Source: a virus. From it: 64,000 nucleotides of DNA. The stretch is taken from positions 1 to 64,000 of the IMG/VR virus record IMGVR_UViG_3300028590_000009. One strand, given 5' to 3'. This document shows positions 56,869 through 64,000 of the stretch, one piece after another. Positions within the stretch are counted from its first letter, which is position 1; the number at the start of each line of letters is the position of its first letter. The notes beneath the pieces are model-generated. The model saw nothing but the letters and a program-made list of their open reading frames with translations, was not told where the DNA came from and did not search any database. A program made the translations under genes and the position numbers.

Positions 56869-57284
56869 CAGGCATCCTCGGCGAGCTTCAAGAACGCATT
56901 GACTGCGGAACGAAGCTCGCGCGCAGTATCAACGCCGCTACGGGCCGCGAACTTGTCACCCGCATCCCGCACTGCGAACACCGCCCGCCGAACGGTCTGC
57001 GTTCTGCGATACTCCACCACCTGCGGGTCATCCCACGGGGCCAACTCGACACCACGCGCCCACGAGCCAGCACTAGGCCGCCGATGCAGCCAAACCGCCT
57101 CACCATGCGTCCAGGTGCGACTGACATTGAACTTCTCGACACGGTCATTCACGGTGACCGTGACATCGCGTTTACCGATGCGGGTCACAGTCGCGGGATA
57201 AACGGATTCACGCCCGCTCTCGCCCGACACGTGAGCAACCTGCGCCCCCTCGGTGAGCCATTCGAGGCCGGTCGATTCGGTCAT
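56868..57284 (-). CDS. Hypothetical protein (Trp-rich)
   Basis: 138 residues, start ATG 57284 with AAGGAG ten bases upstream. TESTGLEWLTEGAQVAHVSG begins the protein; the middle has KFNVSRTWTHGEAVWLHRRP and helical end. Preceded by a structured leader RNA candidate at 57317-57386. Confidence 0.72.
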   Translation of the reverse strand: MTESTGLEWLTEGAQVAHVSGESGRESVYPATVTRIGKRDVTVTVNDRVEKFNVSRTWTHGEAVWLHRRPSAGSWARGVELAPWDDPQVVEYRRTQTVRRAVFAVRDAGDKFAARSGVDTARELRSAVNAFLKLAEDA

Positions 57285-57316
57285 GATGCTTACTCCTTCG
57301 GATGGATGGGTTGGGG

Positions 57317-57386
57317 GTGGTGGCTGTCGCACACGGGGACATCGTCGGCCCCTCTGCACGCCGTTGGGCAGGGCGCCAGCCACCAC
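57317..57386 (-). ncRNA. Structured leader RNA candidate (three-way junction)
   Basis: On the minus strand a 10-bp closing stem GTGGTGGCTG/CAGCCACCAC, extended by GCGC/GTGC, encloses two hairpins: CTGC...GCAG and GGGG...CCCC. It lies between the 57390 stop and the 57284 start, just ahead of the ribosome site. No known riboswitch class is recognised by eye. Confidence 0.4.
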
Positions 57387-57389
57387 GAG

Positions 57390-57692
57390 TCAGGGACGGA
57401 TCGGGTGTGCAGCCCGGAAGCGTCGCCAACGCCGCACGGCCACACTGTGGCATTCGTCGTCGTCGCTTCGGCACGCGCAGGTGGGGCGGAAACGGCCGAG
57501 GACGCGACGCCCGTCGAGCAGGGCCATCGCCTTGCAGAGACGGGTGGGGCCGATCGACGTCAGGTCTGAATCGACCGCGTAGTAGTAGGTTTCGCCGTCG
57601 AAATCCCACCGCATGATGTGGATGCAGCGGTCGTTGAAGTAGGAGTAGCGGGTCTCGATGACGCGCTCGGTGGTGTCGGCGGTGGCGATCAT
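57390..57692 (-). CDS. Hypothetical protein
   Basis: 100 residues; AAGGAG six bases before the ATG. RYSYFNDRCIHIMRWDFDGE at the N-terminus and CACRSDDDECH near the C-terminus, a possible metal site. No domain recognised. Confidence 0.72.
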   Translation of the reverse strand: MIATADTTERVIETRYSYFNDRCIHIMRWDFDGETYYYAVDSDLTSIGPTRLCKAMALLDGRRVLGRFRPTCACRSDDDECHSVAVRRWRRFRAAHPIRP

Positions 57693-57726
57693 CGGGACTC
57701 CTTGGGTTTAGAGATGCAGGGGAAGG

Positions 57727-58092
57727 TCAGGCGCCGACGAGGTGGGCGGTGCGGTTGTAGGCAGCGAACCCGGCCTTGAGGGCGGGATCGGCGGGGGAGT
57801 AGGCGAACACGCGGGTCGGGTGGCCGTTGCGTGCGGTCCACACCTGTACGGGGGCGGCACCGGTGAGGGCGATGAATGCGGCCTTGACCTTCTTGCCAGC
57901 GTGGGAGGCGTAGCGGCGCAGCAGGTCTTCGTCGGCGCCGAGCTGGCCGAGTGCGGTGGTGATGGTGACGAGGGTTCCGGTGCCGAGGAAGCGGGTGGTG
58001 GCTGCGACGAGGGCGTGTTGGATGCGTCGACGCAGGGCCTTGGCGTTGGCGCGGCGGGTGGCGGTGCTGGCGCGGTAGGTGCTGCGGATCAT
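57727..58092 (-). CDS. Hypothetical basic protein
   Basis: 121 residues, start ATG 58092 with AAGGAG upstream; the frame extends to 58134 without a ribosome site. Basic N-terminal helix (RRANAKALRRRIQHALVAAT) and a C-terminal globular part. First gene of the minus cluster transcribed from a promoter near 58120-58145. Confidence 0.72.
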   Translation of the reverse strand: MIRSTYRASTATRRANAKALRRRIQHALVAATTRFLGTGTLVTITTALGQLGADEDLLRRYASHAGKKVKAAFIALTGAAPVQVWTARNGHPTRVFAYSPADPALKAGFAAYNRTAHLVGA

Positions 58093-58119
58093 CGGGGGCT
58101 CCTTCGGTAGCGGCTGATG

Positions 58120-58145
58120 TCTTCGACTGTACACTCAGTTTACGA
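58120..58145 (-). promoter_or_regulatory. 27-bp-element half copy controlling the minus operon
   Basis: On the minus strand: GTAAACTGAGTGTACAG. The TAAACT matches the other copies. Confidence 0.5.
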
Positions 58146-58185
58146 ACTGCACAATATGCTAGGTCATAAACTATGGCGGACCTGC

Positions 58186-58464
58186 TCACCCCTCGTCATC
58201 GGGCCGCCCCAACGCCGTCAGAATGTCGCCCAACAGGATCGGCAACGCCGGATCATGCAGGGTTCGCCCCGACCTCACGTCACGCTGCACGAACTCGACA
58301 CCCTTGCGATGCGCGTTGATGAGCATGGCGAGCACTTTGGCGCTCTGGTTGTACAAATCCGCCTTCGACAAGCCTGTTTGTGCCGCCAACTCGTTCATGT
58401 ACTGCATGGTGAAGGCGGTCTGAGTGAACGTGAGCCGGCGATCCGCGGGCTTACCGTCGCTCAT
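58186..58464 (-). CDS. Ribbon-helix-helix-like regulator
   Basis: 92 residues; LTFTQTAFTMQYMNELAAQT then GLSKADLYNQSAKVLAMLIN resembles a CopG/RHH-type DNA-binding fold. Start ATG 58464 overlaps the stop of a short frame (GTG 58502, 13 codons) that has a GAGGAG ribosome site, so translation may be coupled to it. Confidence 0.65.
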   Translation of the reverse strand: MSDGKPADRRLTFTQTAFTMQYMNELAAQTGLSKADLYNQSAKVLAMLINAHRKGVEFVQRDVRSGRTLHDPALPILLGDILTALGRPDDEG

Positions 58465-58690
58465 GTCGGCCCGGTCGAGCTGGGGGATCGGTCGGGGTTC
58501 ACGGGGGCTCCTCGGGTCGGCGTCGGGACCGCTCGAATGTACGCTCAGTTGACACGCTAGACAAGAGTGCAGGCCATGAACCGGATCGGTTACGAATCCG
58601 TGACTGATCGAGTATTGTCTACATCGCACACTTCAGTTTAGGCTGTGAACACAAACCGGCTGGCACCGGAAATCGACCCCTGGAGGACAC
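58465..58690. promoter_or_regulatory. Divergent control region between RHH regulator and plus operon
   Basis: Minus-facing element TCAACTGAGCGTACATTC (rc of 58536-58553). Plus-facing promoter TTGTCT (58615-58620), 18-bp spacer, TAGGCT (58639-58644). Also a short leader frame for the minus gene. No other genes. Confidence 0.6.
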
Positions 58691-58819
58691 GTGCGAGACG
58701 ACGAGGATTTCTACGAGCGGATCGACGCCTACCACCGTGAATGCGGCGGCCAAGGCTGCGGCATCTGCGGCTACAGCGGCGAAATCGCTGTCCGAGTGCG
58801 ACTGGAGGACATCGCGTGA
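58691..58819 (+). CDS. Small Cys-containing protein
   Basis: 42 residues; GTG start with GGAGG six bases upstream. The stretch HRECGGQGCGICGYSGEI is a small CxxxxC/CxxC ribbon. Overlaps the next gene (GTGA). Confidence 0.68.
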   Translation: MRDDEDFYERIDAYHRECGGQGCGICGYSGEIAVRVRLEDIA

Positions 58820-59112
58820 ACATCACACGGCAGGTACAGAACCTCCTCGACACCAACGACATCCGCGTAACTGGACGCGTCGGCAGTGACGCCTACTTCG
58901 CGGGCGAATGCGACGAATGCACCGCCCTCGGCGTGGTCCACATCGAAACCGTGATCCCCGTCGGCATCGGCGTGGTCCGCGAAGACGGCACCTACTGCCT
59001 GCACTGCGCCATCGAGCACATCGACGAACTCACATGGCTGGGCAACACCGACGACATCACCGTCACCGTCCCCGCGTCCCTGATCGACGCCATCAACCCG
59101 CTCGCCGCCTGA
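58816..59112 (+). CDS. Hypothetical protein with CxxC
   Basis: 98 residues starting at GTG overlapping the previous stop. CDECTALGVVHIETVIPVG and YCLHCAIEHIDEL give two CxxC-like pairs. No domain recognised. Confidence 0.7.
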   Translation: MNITRQVQNLLDTNDIRVTGRVGSDAYFAGECDECTALGVVHIETVIPVGIGVVREDGTYCLHCAIEHIDELTWLGNTDDITVTVPASLIDAINPLAA

Positions 59113-59123
59113 AAGGCCACATC

Positions 59124-59483
59124 ATGCGCGAATTCACCGAACTCGACGTCCGTCAGCTGCTCCAGCTCCCCGCCGACACCTTCCGCGTCCTCGTCGACAT
59201 CGACTGGGACGGCGACGACTTCAAAGACGTCCCCTGCTTCACCGACGACAGCCTCCCCGCCGCGATCCTCGTCAACTGGCAGGAACCCGCCGACCCGGAA
59301 GAACTCACCGAACACGGCTTCCGACCGGGCCACATCCTGCACGAGGAAGCCTATTCGGCGACCCACATGGCGGCTGCTCTCGCCCGAATCGTGGACGTGG
59401 CAGGCGATCACGACGGGGCGATAGAGGTCACCGTCAACTACTGGTGGCTGGCGTATGCGATGCCCGCCCAGGTTGCTGCGTGA
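59124..59483 (+). CDS. Hypothetical acidic protein
   Basis: 119 residues; LDVRQLLQLPADTFRVLVDI and VNWQEPADPEELTEHG. Globular, acidic. No domain recognised. Its stop overlaps the next start (GTGA). Confidence 0.72.
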   Translation: MREFTELDVRQLLQLPADTFRVLVDIDWDGDDFKDVPCFTDDSLPAAILVNWQEPADPEELTEHGFRPGHILHEEAYSATHMAAALARIVDVAGDHDGAIEVTVNYWWLAYAMPAQVAA

Positions 59484-59716
59484 TCGGGCGCACGGACGAC
59501 GGACGGGCTGTCACCCATCTCGGTGACGGCCCGATCCGGGACCACGAAGGCTACGTCGTCGACACGGCGGTAGCTGACGGCGCGCACCTCATGCAGTTGC
59601 GGATTGCGCTCGACAACACGCCCTGTCGCGGCATCCGCGCAGACCTGAATACGCAAGCAGTGGCCGAACTTCGGGACCGCTGCAACCAATTCCTCACAAT
59701 CCAGGAGACGAAATGA
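59480..59716 (+). CDS. Hypothetical protein
   Basis: 78 residues, GTG start overlapping the previous stop. GRTDDGRAVTHLGDGPIRDH then a helix ending RCNQFLTIQETK. No domain recognised. Confidence 0.7.
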   Translation: MIGRTDDGRAVTHLGDGPIRDHEGYVVDTAVADGAHLMQLRIALDNTPCRGIRADLNTQAVAELRDRCNQFLTIQETK

Positions 59717-60042
59717 CGAGCCTCGAAAAGGTCGCGCCGAACGCGACCCTTCCCAGCGAGTATCGCCCGTTCACGGTCGCCGATCTCGGTATCGGCGCTT
59801 CAGGATGGGTGGTTCCGTGGGCGTTGATCGTGGACAGCGAAAACCGGATGTGGATCAACCCGCGCCACACCGTCGCGTCGGATCGCCAGGGCATGTCGAG
59901 CGTGTTCGTGTCCCGTTGGCACGACGGCTACCACGTGACGATCGATGAGCCCGAGATCCGATACGTGTGCCGCATCGACGCAGGATCGCCCGACGCCAAG
60001 GCCGTTGTCGGACTGACCATCTACGAAGCGGAGAAGAAGTGA
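59713..60042 (+). CDS. Hypothetical protein, IGxSG-type (like 51248)
   Basis: 109 residues: YRPFTVADLGIGASGWVVPW parallels the IGESGSIGIEHIYID region of the 51248 gene. Same small fold likely, with different ends. Unknown role. Confidence 0.7.
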   Translation: MTSLEKVAPNATLPSEYRPFTVADLGIGASGWVVPWALIVDSENRMWINPRHTVASDRQGMSSVFVSRWHDGYHVTIDEPEIRYVCRIDAGSPDAKAVVGLTIYEAEKK

Positions 60043-60227
60043 TGCAGATCCCGAATCCGATCCGCGCCATCCTGTCCCGTCTCACCGCCTATTCGGGCGA
60101 GTCCGCGGAGCAACGGTTGCTTGCTCGCCTGTCTGACCTCGCCGCTGATCTCACCTGGGAGTTGAACCCGCGCGGGCAGCAACTCGCGGCAGCCGTCGAC
60201 ACCTACAAGATGGAGACCGGGCGATGA
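60042..60227 (+). CDS. Small hypothetical protein
   Basis: 61 residues: IPNPIRAILSRLTAYSGESA and a helix. ATG 60042 overlaps the preceding stop; GTG 60039 is an alternative. Overlaps the next gene by four bases. Confidence 0.66.
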   Translation: MQIPNPIRAILSRLTAYSGESAEQRLLARLSDLAADLTWELNPRGQQLAAAVDTYKMETGR

Positions 60228-60985
60228 GCGAGCATGTCACCGAATCCACTCGTTATGCGATCCGTCTGCCCAATGGCGAACTGGCGGATGACTTCGTGGG
60301 CGATCGACACGACGCCTACCTGCACGCGCTGCCCGACGGTAACCGCCCGTACGTTTGGGACGAGGCAGGCGATGCCCGGAAGTGCTTCGAACGCATCGGT
60401 ACCGAAGTCAACTTTCACGGCATGCGAGCCCTGTTCGAGGAGCATGCTGCTGTCGTCCGAATCGACATCCGCACCGTGCACACGATGGATGTACAGACCG
60501 TCGCCGAGGATGCCCCGATCGTGGAGGCGGAAGTCGCTGAGGTGAGCGTGCCGCGCTGGTTCGATCGCGCCGAGGATGTGCCCGTTGGTGTGCCAGTGCA
60601 GGCGGTCGGCTGGCCTTCGTCCGCGCCGCCCTTTATCCGCAACAGTGATGGCGTCTGGGGGCGTGTCGACGGCCTCTCGATGCATCTCCCGCCCGAGCAG
60701 GACCGGGACGCCTACCTCAATGGCGTATGGAGTCCGACCGGGACAGGGTTCGTGGAGATCCTGCCCGAGCCTGCCGAGCCCGGACCGCGCACGTGGGCGA
60801 CGGCCGAGGAGATCCCCTTCGGTGCGCAGTTTCGAGGCGTCGACTCCATTTCGGGCGCGGTGCTCACTCGCGGCAGGGGCGGTGCACGCACCGACAACCC
60901 GAGCCCGATGACCGAGGGGTACCACTACTCGACGGACACGCTCAACGATTTGTGCCCCAAAGGTTTCGTGGAGGTTCTGTCGTGA
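60224..60985 (+). CDS. Hypothetical protein with two similar halves
   Basis: 253 residues. Two related modules, each starting with a WxxAE(D/E)(V/I)P-(V/F)G core: WFDRAEDVPVGVPVQAVG (about 114-131) and WATAEEIPFGAQFRGVDS (about 188-205). N-terminal 100 residues are unrelated and acidic. No family is recognised. Confidence 0.72.
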   Translation: MSEHVTESTRYAIRLPNGELADDFVGDRHDAYLHALPDGNRPYVWDEAGDARKCFERIGTEVNFHGMRALFEEHAAVVRIDIRTVHTMDVQTVAEDAPIVEAEVAEVSVPRWFDRAEDVPVGVPVQAVGWPSSAPPFIRNSDGVWGRVDGLSMHLPPEQDRDAYLNGVWSPTGTGFVEILPEPAEPGPRTWATAEEIPFGAQFRGVDSISGAVLTRGRGGARTDNPSPMTEGYHYSTDTLNDLCPKGFVEVLS

Positions 60986-61068
60986 ACGGCCTCTATTGCG
61001 CATGGTGCAAGCACGTCATCGGCTCGGACGAGCCCACCTGCGAACACTGCCGAGACGAATCCCCCTAA
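60982..61068 (+). CDS. Mini zinc-ribbon protein
   Basis: 28 residues, GTG start overlapping the previous stop: YCAWCKHVIGSDEPTCEHC is a CxxC ... CxxC ribbon. Ends before the 61133 terminator. Confidence 0.58.
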   Translation: MNGLYCAWCKHVIGSDEPTCEHCRDESP

Positions 61069-61132
61069 AGCCTGCCCACTCTGGCCGCAGCCCCAGGATT
61101 CGCGCGCTGGCTGGCCGAGTAGCAGGAGGAGC

Positions 61133-61167
61133 GCGGCGCCCGAGATGACCAACCTTTCGGGCGCCGC
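61133..61167 (+). terminator. Hairpin after the 60982 gene
   Basis: GCGGCGCCCGA with TCGGGCGCCGC (11 bp) around a 13-base loop, no T-run. It may partially end the first plus operon. Confidence 0.55.
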
Positions 61168-61191
61168 CCCTACCAACAGACAAGGAACCCA

Positions 61192-61392
61192 ATGGAACTG
61201 ACATTGAAAGTCCCCGGCAAAGTCGCCAACACAGACGACACCACCAGCTGGGATCGCGGCGACATCGACATCACATTCGACACCGAATACGTCGAACTTA
61301 CTTACTGGGCCAACCGTTCGACGCAGGGCGCTCGAATCCCCATTGCCGAATTCCTCGCCATCGCCGAACTCGTGAAAGCGCAGACGCGATGA
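61192..61392 (+). CDS. Small beta-rich protein
   Basis: 66 residues: ELTLKVPGKVANTDDTTSWD with strands and a helical end. AAGGAA before the ATG. No domain recognised. Confidence 0.7.
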   Translation: MELTLKVPGKVANTDDTTSWDRGDIDITFDTEYVELTYWANRSTQGARIPIAEFLAIAELVKAQTR

Positions 61393-61697
61393 CCGACGAC
61401 CTCGGTACGCAGATCGCCCTCGCCGCCGCGCATGGTCTGGCTGTCGAATTCAGCGGAACCACAGACCGCCTGATCACGACCCTGAAGCACGATTCCGACC
61501 GCTACCAGGTGATGTCGAACGCGCTGCGTGATTTCGCCGACCAGCTCGACAGCCGCGACACCGCTGAACGGCTCTACGCCCTCCTGTGCCGCATCGAAGA
61601 ACTCGGCCCGGAACGCGCGGCAACCCTGTCGCGGCAAGTCAACTACTTCAACCCCGAAAGCCTCCGCATCGACCTCGATGCCGAATGGAGCGAATGA
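61389..61697 (+). CDS. Hypothetical helical protein
   Basis: 102 residues: helices around ALRDFADQLDSRDTAERLYA. Overlaps neighbours on both sides (ATGA). No domain recognised. Confidence 0.7.
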   Translation: MTDDLGTQIALAAAHGLAVEFSGTTDRLITTLKHDSDRYQVMSNALRDFADQLDSRDTAERLYALLCRIEELGPERAATLSRQVNYFNPESLRIDLDAEWSE

Positions 61698-61963
61698 TGC
61701 GCTGGCTGCACGAGAACACCGACAAGCAGCATCGCTGCCCGAAATGTCATTGCGTCATGCCGTGGCGGTACAGGCCCGTCCGCAAATGGCTGTTCGGGGA
61801 CATGGAAGGGCTCACGGAACTTCTGTACCGCGATGGGCTGCGATGGCTTTGGCGCAAATGGAAGCGTATCGACATCCTTCTGCCCCGCCGCTGCCGTGAA
61901 TGCATGGACGTGATCGCCGTCCCGACCTGGCTGGCTCGAATCCTCCGAATCAAGGAGTCCTGA
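61694..61963 (+). CDS. Hypothetical protein with Cys pairs
   Basis: 89 residues; RCPKCHCVMPWRYRPVRKW and CRECMDVIAVPTWL form two Cys-x-x-Cys groups separated by a helical region. Likely zinc-binding. Confidence 0.7.
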   Translation: MMRWLHENTDKQHRCPKCHCVMPWRYRPVRKWLFGDMEGLTELLYRDGLRWLWRKWKRIDILLPRRCRECMDVIAVPTWLARILRIKES

Positions 61964-62322
61964 TGGACTACAACTTCCGCCTAATCCGCACCGTCTACGA
62001 ACACCTGCTCGCTCACCCCGACGACCATGACCAGGGCACGTGGGCGCAATGCGTCGCAGGCCACACCATCCGCCTATCCGGGACTGATTGGGCGTTGATC
62101 CGCGACAGCCGCAAACATGTCGACGGCTCCGAAGTCACCAACATGCGTACCGGGGAACCCGCCGACACCGAAGACGTTGCCGCCGTCCTGCTCGGCATGG
62201 ACATCACGCAAGCCCGCGGACTGTTCGCGTGCGACAACCGGTTGGCCGTCGACTGGTTGGGCGACATTCTGGCCGCGCACGAAACGATCGTCCTCGACCA
62301 GCTCGCCGCGGAGATGGCATGA
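61963..62322 (+). CDS. Hypothetical protein
   Basis: 119 residues, ATG overlapping the previous stop; AAGGAG about eight bases upstream. LIRTVYEHLLAHPDDHDQGT then CVAGHTIRLSGTDWALIRD. Resembles small actinophage proteins of unknown role. Confidence 0.7.
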   Translation: MDYNFRLIRTVYEHLLAHPDDHDQGTWAQCVAGHTIRLSGTDWALIRDSRKHVDGSEVTNMRTGEPADTEDVAAVLLGMDITQARGLFACDNRLAVDWLGDILAAHETIVLDQLAAEMA

Positions 62323-62537
62323 GCAGCGTCGGCGGCTACTCCTCTCGACGTTACGAGACTCTGGAAGACCTCGCCGAACGCCTCGACTGGACCGCGAAGA
62401 ACAGTCCCGAGTTCGAGAAGGTGTTGCGCGAATACCTGGGCGTGCTGCACGGAAGCATGCAGATCCGGGCCGCGATGGACGACCATCAGCCGCCCGTCGA
62501 GCGCCGACACAACAACAAGCTGAGGAACGCGGCCTGA
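62319..62537 (+). CDS. Hypothetical helical protein
   Basis: 72 residues: SRRYETLEDLAERLDWTAKN then basic end. Starts at ATG overlapping the previous stop. Ends the operon before the 62600 promoter. Confidence 0.68.
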   Translation: MSSVGGYSSRRYETLEDLAERLDWTAKNSPEFEKVLREYLGVLHGSMQIRAAMDDHQPPVERRHNNKLRNAA

Positions 62538-62599
62538 CGGCGTCCTCGCTCGGACTCAAGTAGCAAACTCCCTCAACCGTTTTCGGCGGGTGTCGCACG

Positions 62600-62629
62600 T
62601 TGTCTGCAACTCAGTGTGTACGCTAAACT
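62600..62629 (+). promoter_or_regulatory. Promoter of the WhiB operon
   Basis: TTGTCT (62600-62605), 18-bp spacer, TAAACT (62624-62629), overlapping a 27-bp-family half site. Transcription toward 62688 would start near 62636. Confidence 0.68.
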
Positions 62630-62687
62630 TAAGTACACACCACAGACTCAACGACGACACCCGCCACACTCACCCCCGGAGGACGAC

Positions 62688-62795
62688 GTGAACACCAGAG
62701 CCATACTCCTCACCCCGATCGCCCTCCTCGCCGTGCCGATACTCCTGCTCGCCGGCATCATCCTCGCCATCGGTATTGCGGTGGTGCGCAAGTGA
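62688..62795 (+). CDS. Very small membrane protein
   Basis: 35 residues, one membrane helix (LLAVPILLLAGIILAIGIAV). GTG start with GGAGG five bases upstream. The stop overlaps the WhiB start (GTGA). Confidence 0.6.
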   Translation: MNTRAILLTPIALLAVPILLLAGIILAIGIAVVRK

Positions 62796-63136
62796 AGGCC
62801 CTGAAAGACGACCCGTTCAAAGGCGCCCCGTGCGTGAGTGAAGGCCACCAGCAGTGGATGGTCGAAAATCGGGGTGCGTCGCGTTGGGATTATGTGATTC
62901 CGGGGGAGTCGGAACGTCAGCAGGCGATTCGGCGGGCGTCGTCGGTGCGGGTGTGCAAGTCGTGTCCTGCGTTGAAGGCGTGCGAGGAGTTGCATGCGAC
63001 GTTCGAGCGTATCGACGGGCATCGACCGTCTCAAATCTGGGCGGGCAAAGTGTATTCGGAGAAGCTGCCGAAACTCGACAACGTTGACATGCCGCCGCTG
63101 CCCACCTACTCGCGTGACGAGTTGGAGGCGGCGTGA
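62792..63136 (+). CDS. WhiB-like iron-sulfur regulator
   Basis: 114 residues. Four cysteines in WhiB order: C14, then C55-x2-C58-x5-C64 in CKSCPALKACEEL, and the following SQIWAGKV (W83) in the place of the G(V/I)WGG motif. These proteins bind a 4Fe-4S cluster and act with the sigma factor; phage copies can alter host transcription. Start GTG overlaps the preceding stop. Confidence 0.85.
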   Translation: MKALKDDPFKGAPCVSEGHQQWMVENRGASRWDYVIPGESERQQAIRRASSVRVCKSCPALKACEELHATFERIDGHRPSQIWAGKVYSEKLPKLDNVDMPPLPTYSRDELEAA

Positions 63137-63450
63137 GCGAGCATCGGCAACGCGAATACCGCAAAACCGGGAGCACCTATACGGCGATCTGTGTGTGCGG
63201 GGTGCAGAAGTCAGGACCGGACCGGAACACGGCACAAGTGGCGCTGTACAGCCACATCATCGATGCAGGTCGGGAATGCCCGACACCGGAGAAGAAACAG
63301 TATCCGTGCGAGGAACACGCCCGCAACGCCATCTACAGCTTCCTTCGCCGCCCCAAACCAGGTGCACGACCCGCACGGGTCTACCTGTGCCCGTCCGGGC
63401 GGCATTGGCACACGACGAAACAGGCGGCACCGGAAAGGCGGGCGGCATGA
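63133..63450 (+). CDS. Hypothetical protein with Cys/His groups
   Basis: 105 residues; TAICVCGVQKSGPDRNTAQV, then CPTPEKKQYPCEEHARNAI, and a C-terminal YLCPSGRHWHTTKQ. Several Cys/His pairs suggest metal binding. Start overlaps the previous stop (GTGA). Confidence 0.68.
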   Translation: MSEHRQREYRKTGSTYTAICVCGVQKSGPDRNTAQVALYSHIIDAGRECPTPEKKQYPCEEHARNAIYSFLRRPKPGARPARVYLCPSGRHWHTTKQAAPERRAA

Positions 63451-63707
63451 GCGCGCAAACAGGCGAGCGGGTCGAGTCGATCGAGCAGTTCGACTGGACG
63501 CGGCCGTGCGAATCCCGTGCCCACAAACAGAATCCGCCACCCGCCAACTTCCTGGTCGACATCCACGGCTGCCTTGCGAAATTCGCTTGCCTCGACTGTG
63601 TGCGCTTTGACCAGACGGAGTTCGCCCGCCACGGTGGGTTCACCTGTCGTCACTGCGGCAAGTTCTTTGCCACATGGGCGGAAGCGGAACAGGTGATGCC
63701 ACTGTGA
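63447..63707 (+). CDS. Small zinc-ribbon protein
   Basis: 86 residues: CLAKFACLDCVRFDQTEFAR then TCRHCGKFFA, two CxxC groups. Start ATG overlaps the previous stop. Unknown role. Confidence 0.7.
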   Translation: MSAQTGERVESIEQFDWTRPCESRAHKQNPPPANFLVDIHGCLAKFACLDCVRFDQTEFARHGGFTCRHCGKFFATWAEAEQVMPL

Positions 63708-64000
63708 CCGCGACCTACACCCTCGACATTCCGATCTTGCGTCCGCCGTTGACGTCGAATCAGCAGCGTGGCGCGCATTGGACGCGGGTGCGTGAGGCGC
63801 GCAAGGAGGTCGGGCAGTGGGTGCGTTTGGTGGGTGGTGGTGATCTGCCCCGTATCGAACGCTGTCACGTGACGGTCACATGGCATGCCCCGGACAAGCG
63901 GATCCGCGACGCTGGCTCGATCTCAGCATTCGGGAAAGCCGTCATCGACGAACTCGTTGATCTCGGCGTTTTGACCAAAGACGACGCGAGATACGTCCTG
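63704..64000 (+). CDS. RusA-type Holliday junction resolvase (partial, runs off window)
   Basis: First 99 residues, starting at GTG overlapping the previous stop. RusA-like core visible: DIPILRPPLTSNQQRGAHWT, VTVTWHAPDKRIRDAGSIS and FGKAVIDELVDLGVLTKDD. The usual RRRDLDN motif is altered to RIRDAGS. Family members resolve Holliday junctions. The C-terminus lies outside the window. Confidence 0.78.
   Translation, partial: MTATYTLDIPILRPPLTSNQQRGAHWTRVREARKEVGQWVRLVGGGDLPRIERCHVTVTWHAPDKRIRDAGSISAFGKAVIDELVDLGVLTKDDARYVL

Noticed and set aside
56299-57201. A 300-codon plus-strand frame in the minus block
   Set aside because: Opposes four overlapping minus genes with ribosome sites; composition is typical of a shadow frame.
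1-64000. CRISPR arrays, rRNA and tRNA genes
   Set aside because: No regularly spaced short repeats with unique spacers and no rRNA or cloverleaf features were seen by eye; a tRNAscan/CRISPR search would be decisive.

Overview
The window is part of the genome of a temperate, long-tailed (siphovirus-type) bacteriophage of a high-GC actinobacterium. The evidence is: dense same-strand genes with ATGA/GTGA overlaps, frequent GTG starts and strong GC bias; a P22-like coat protein, a tail-chaperone -1 frameshift and a ReqiPepy6 Gp37-like tail protein; an endolysin ending in LGFP repeats, which are typical of phages of mycolic-acid bacteria; a WhiB-like protein; and an HTH-DUF5753/DUF397 pair. A Nocardia/Rhodococcus/Gordonia-type host is likely, but the genus cannot be fixed from sequence alone. 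The integrase lies in the middle of continuous phage sequence with no flanking host genes, so this looks like the unintegrated (virion or circular) arrangement. The terminase and most of the portal lie to the left of the window.

Layout. 1-6.8 kb: head and head-tail genes (portal end with an in-frame amber codon, minor capsid protein, scaffold, major capsid, connectors, tail terminator, major tail protein, tail chaperones G and G-T). 6.8-15.3 kb: a 1773-residue tape measure with two peptidoglycan-active domains, a distal tail protein, and a Gp37-like tail protein carrying a 159-residue mini-intein. 15.3-18.2 kb: lysis genes (amidase-LGFP endolysin, holin candidates) lying inside the tail block. 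18.3-22.7 kb: tail-tip and fibre genes, ending in a fibre with nineteen 18-residue repeats. 22.9-26.5 kb: a small-gene operon ending in an RtcB RNA ligase. 26.6-29.7 kb: an accessory island with a five-gene minus-strand operon (membrane and secreted proteins) facing an HTH-DUF5753/DUF397 pair. 29.9-31.9 kb: excisionase, tyrosine integrase and a 0.5-kb attP-like non-coding region. 31.9-34.5 kb: small early genes. 34.4-37.1 kb: lysogeny control, with a minus-strand Xre repressor, a seven-helix membrane protein and a second HTH regulator.

37.3-47.2 kb: recombination and replication genes (YqaJ-type exonuclease, RecT, DnaQ-like exonuclease, HTH proteins, HNH endonuclease, a replisome-organiser-like protein, C5 DNA methyltransferase). 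47.3-55.1 kb: about 25 tiny overlapping genes of mostly unknown function, including zinc ribbons, a HicB-like protein and a SLOG protein. 55.1-58.5 kb: a minus-strand group with a MarR regulator and a structured leader RNA candidate. 58.7-64 kb: a second plus-strand early operon with a WhiB-like protein and a RusA-type resolvase that runs off the window end.

How it works together: structural and lysis genes are read rightward late in infection. The 35-37 kb repressor region controls early transcription to the right. A recurrent 27-bp element (consensus close to TGAACTnGAGTGnATG followed by nnATARACTGA) sits in front of most early operons and probably marks promoters, operators or both. Most notable for follow-up are the tail-protein mini-intein, the 27-bp element family, a ~110-bp DNA element present both in an intergenic region and inside the replication gene (a possible origin), an open frame nested in the methyltransferase gene, and the accessory island next to rtcB.
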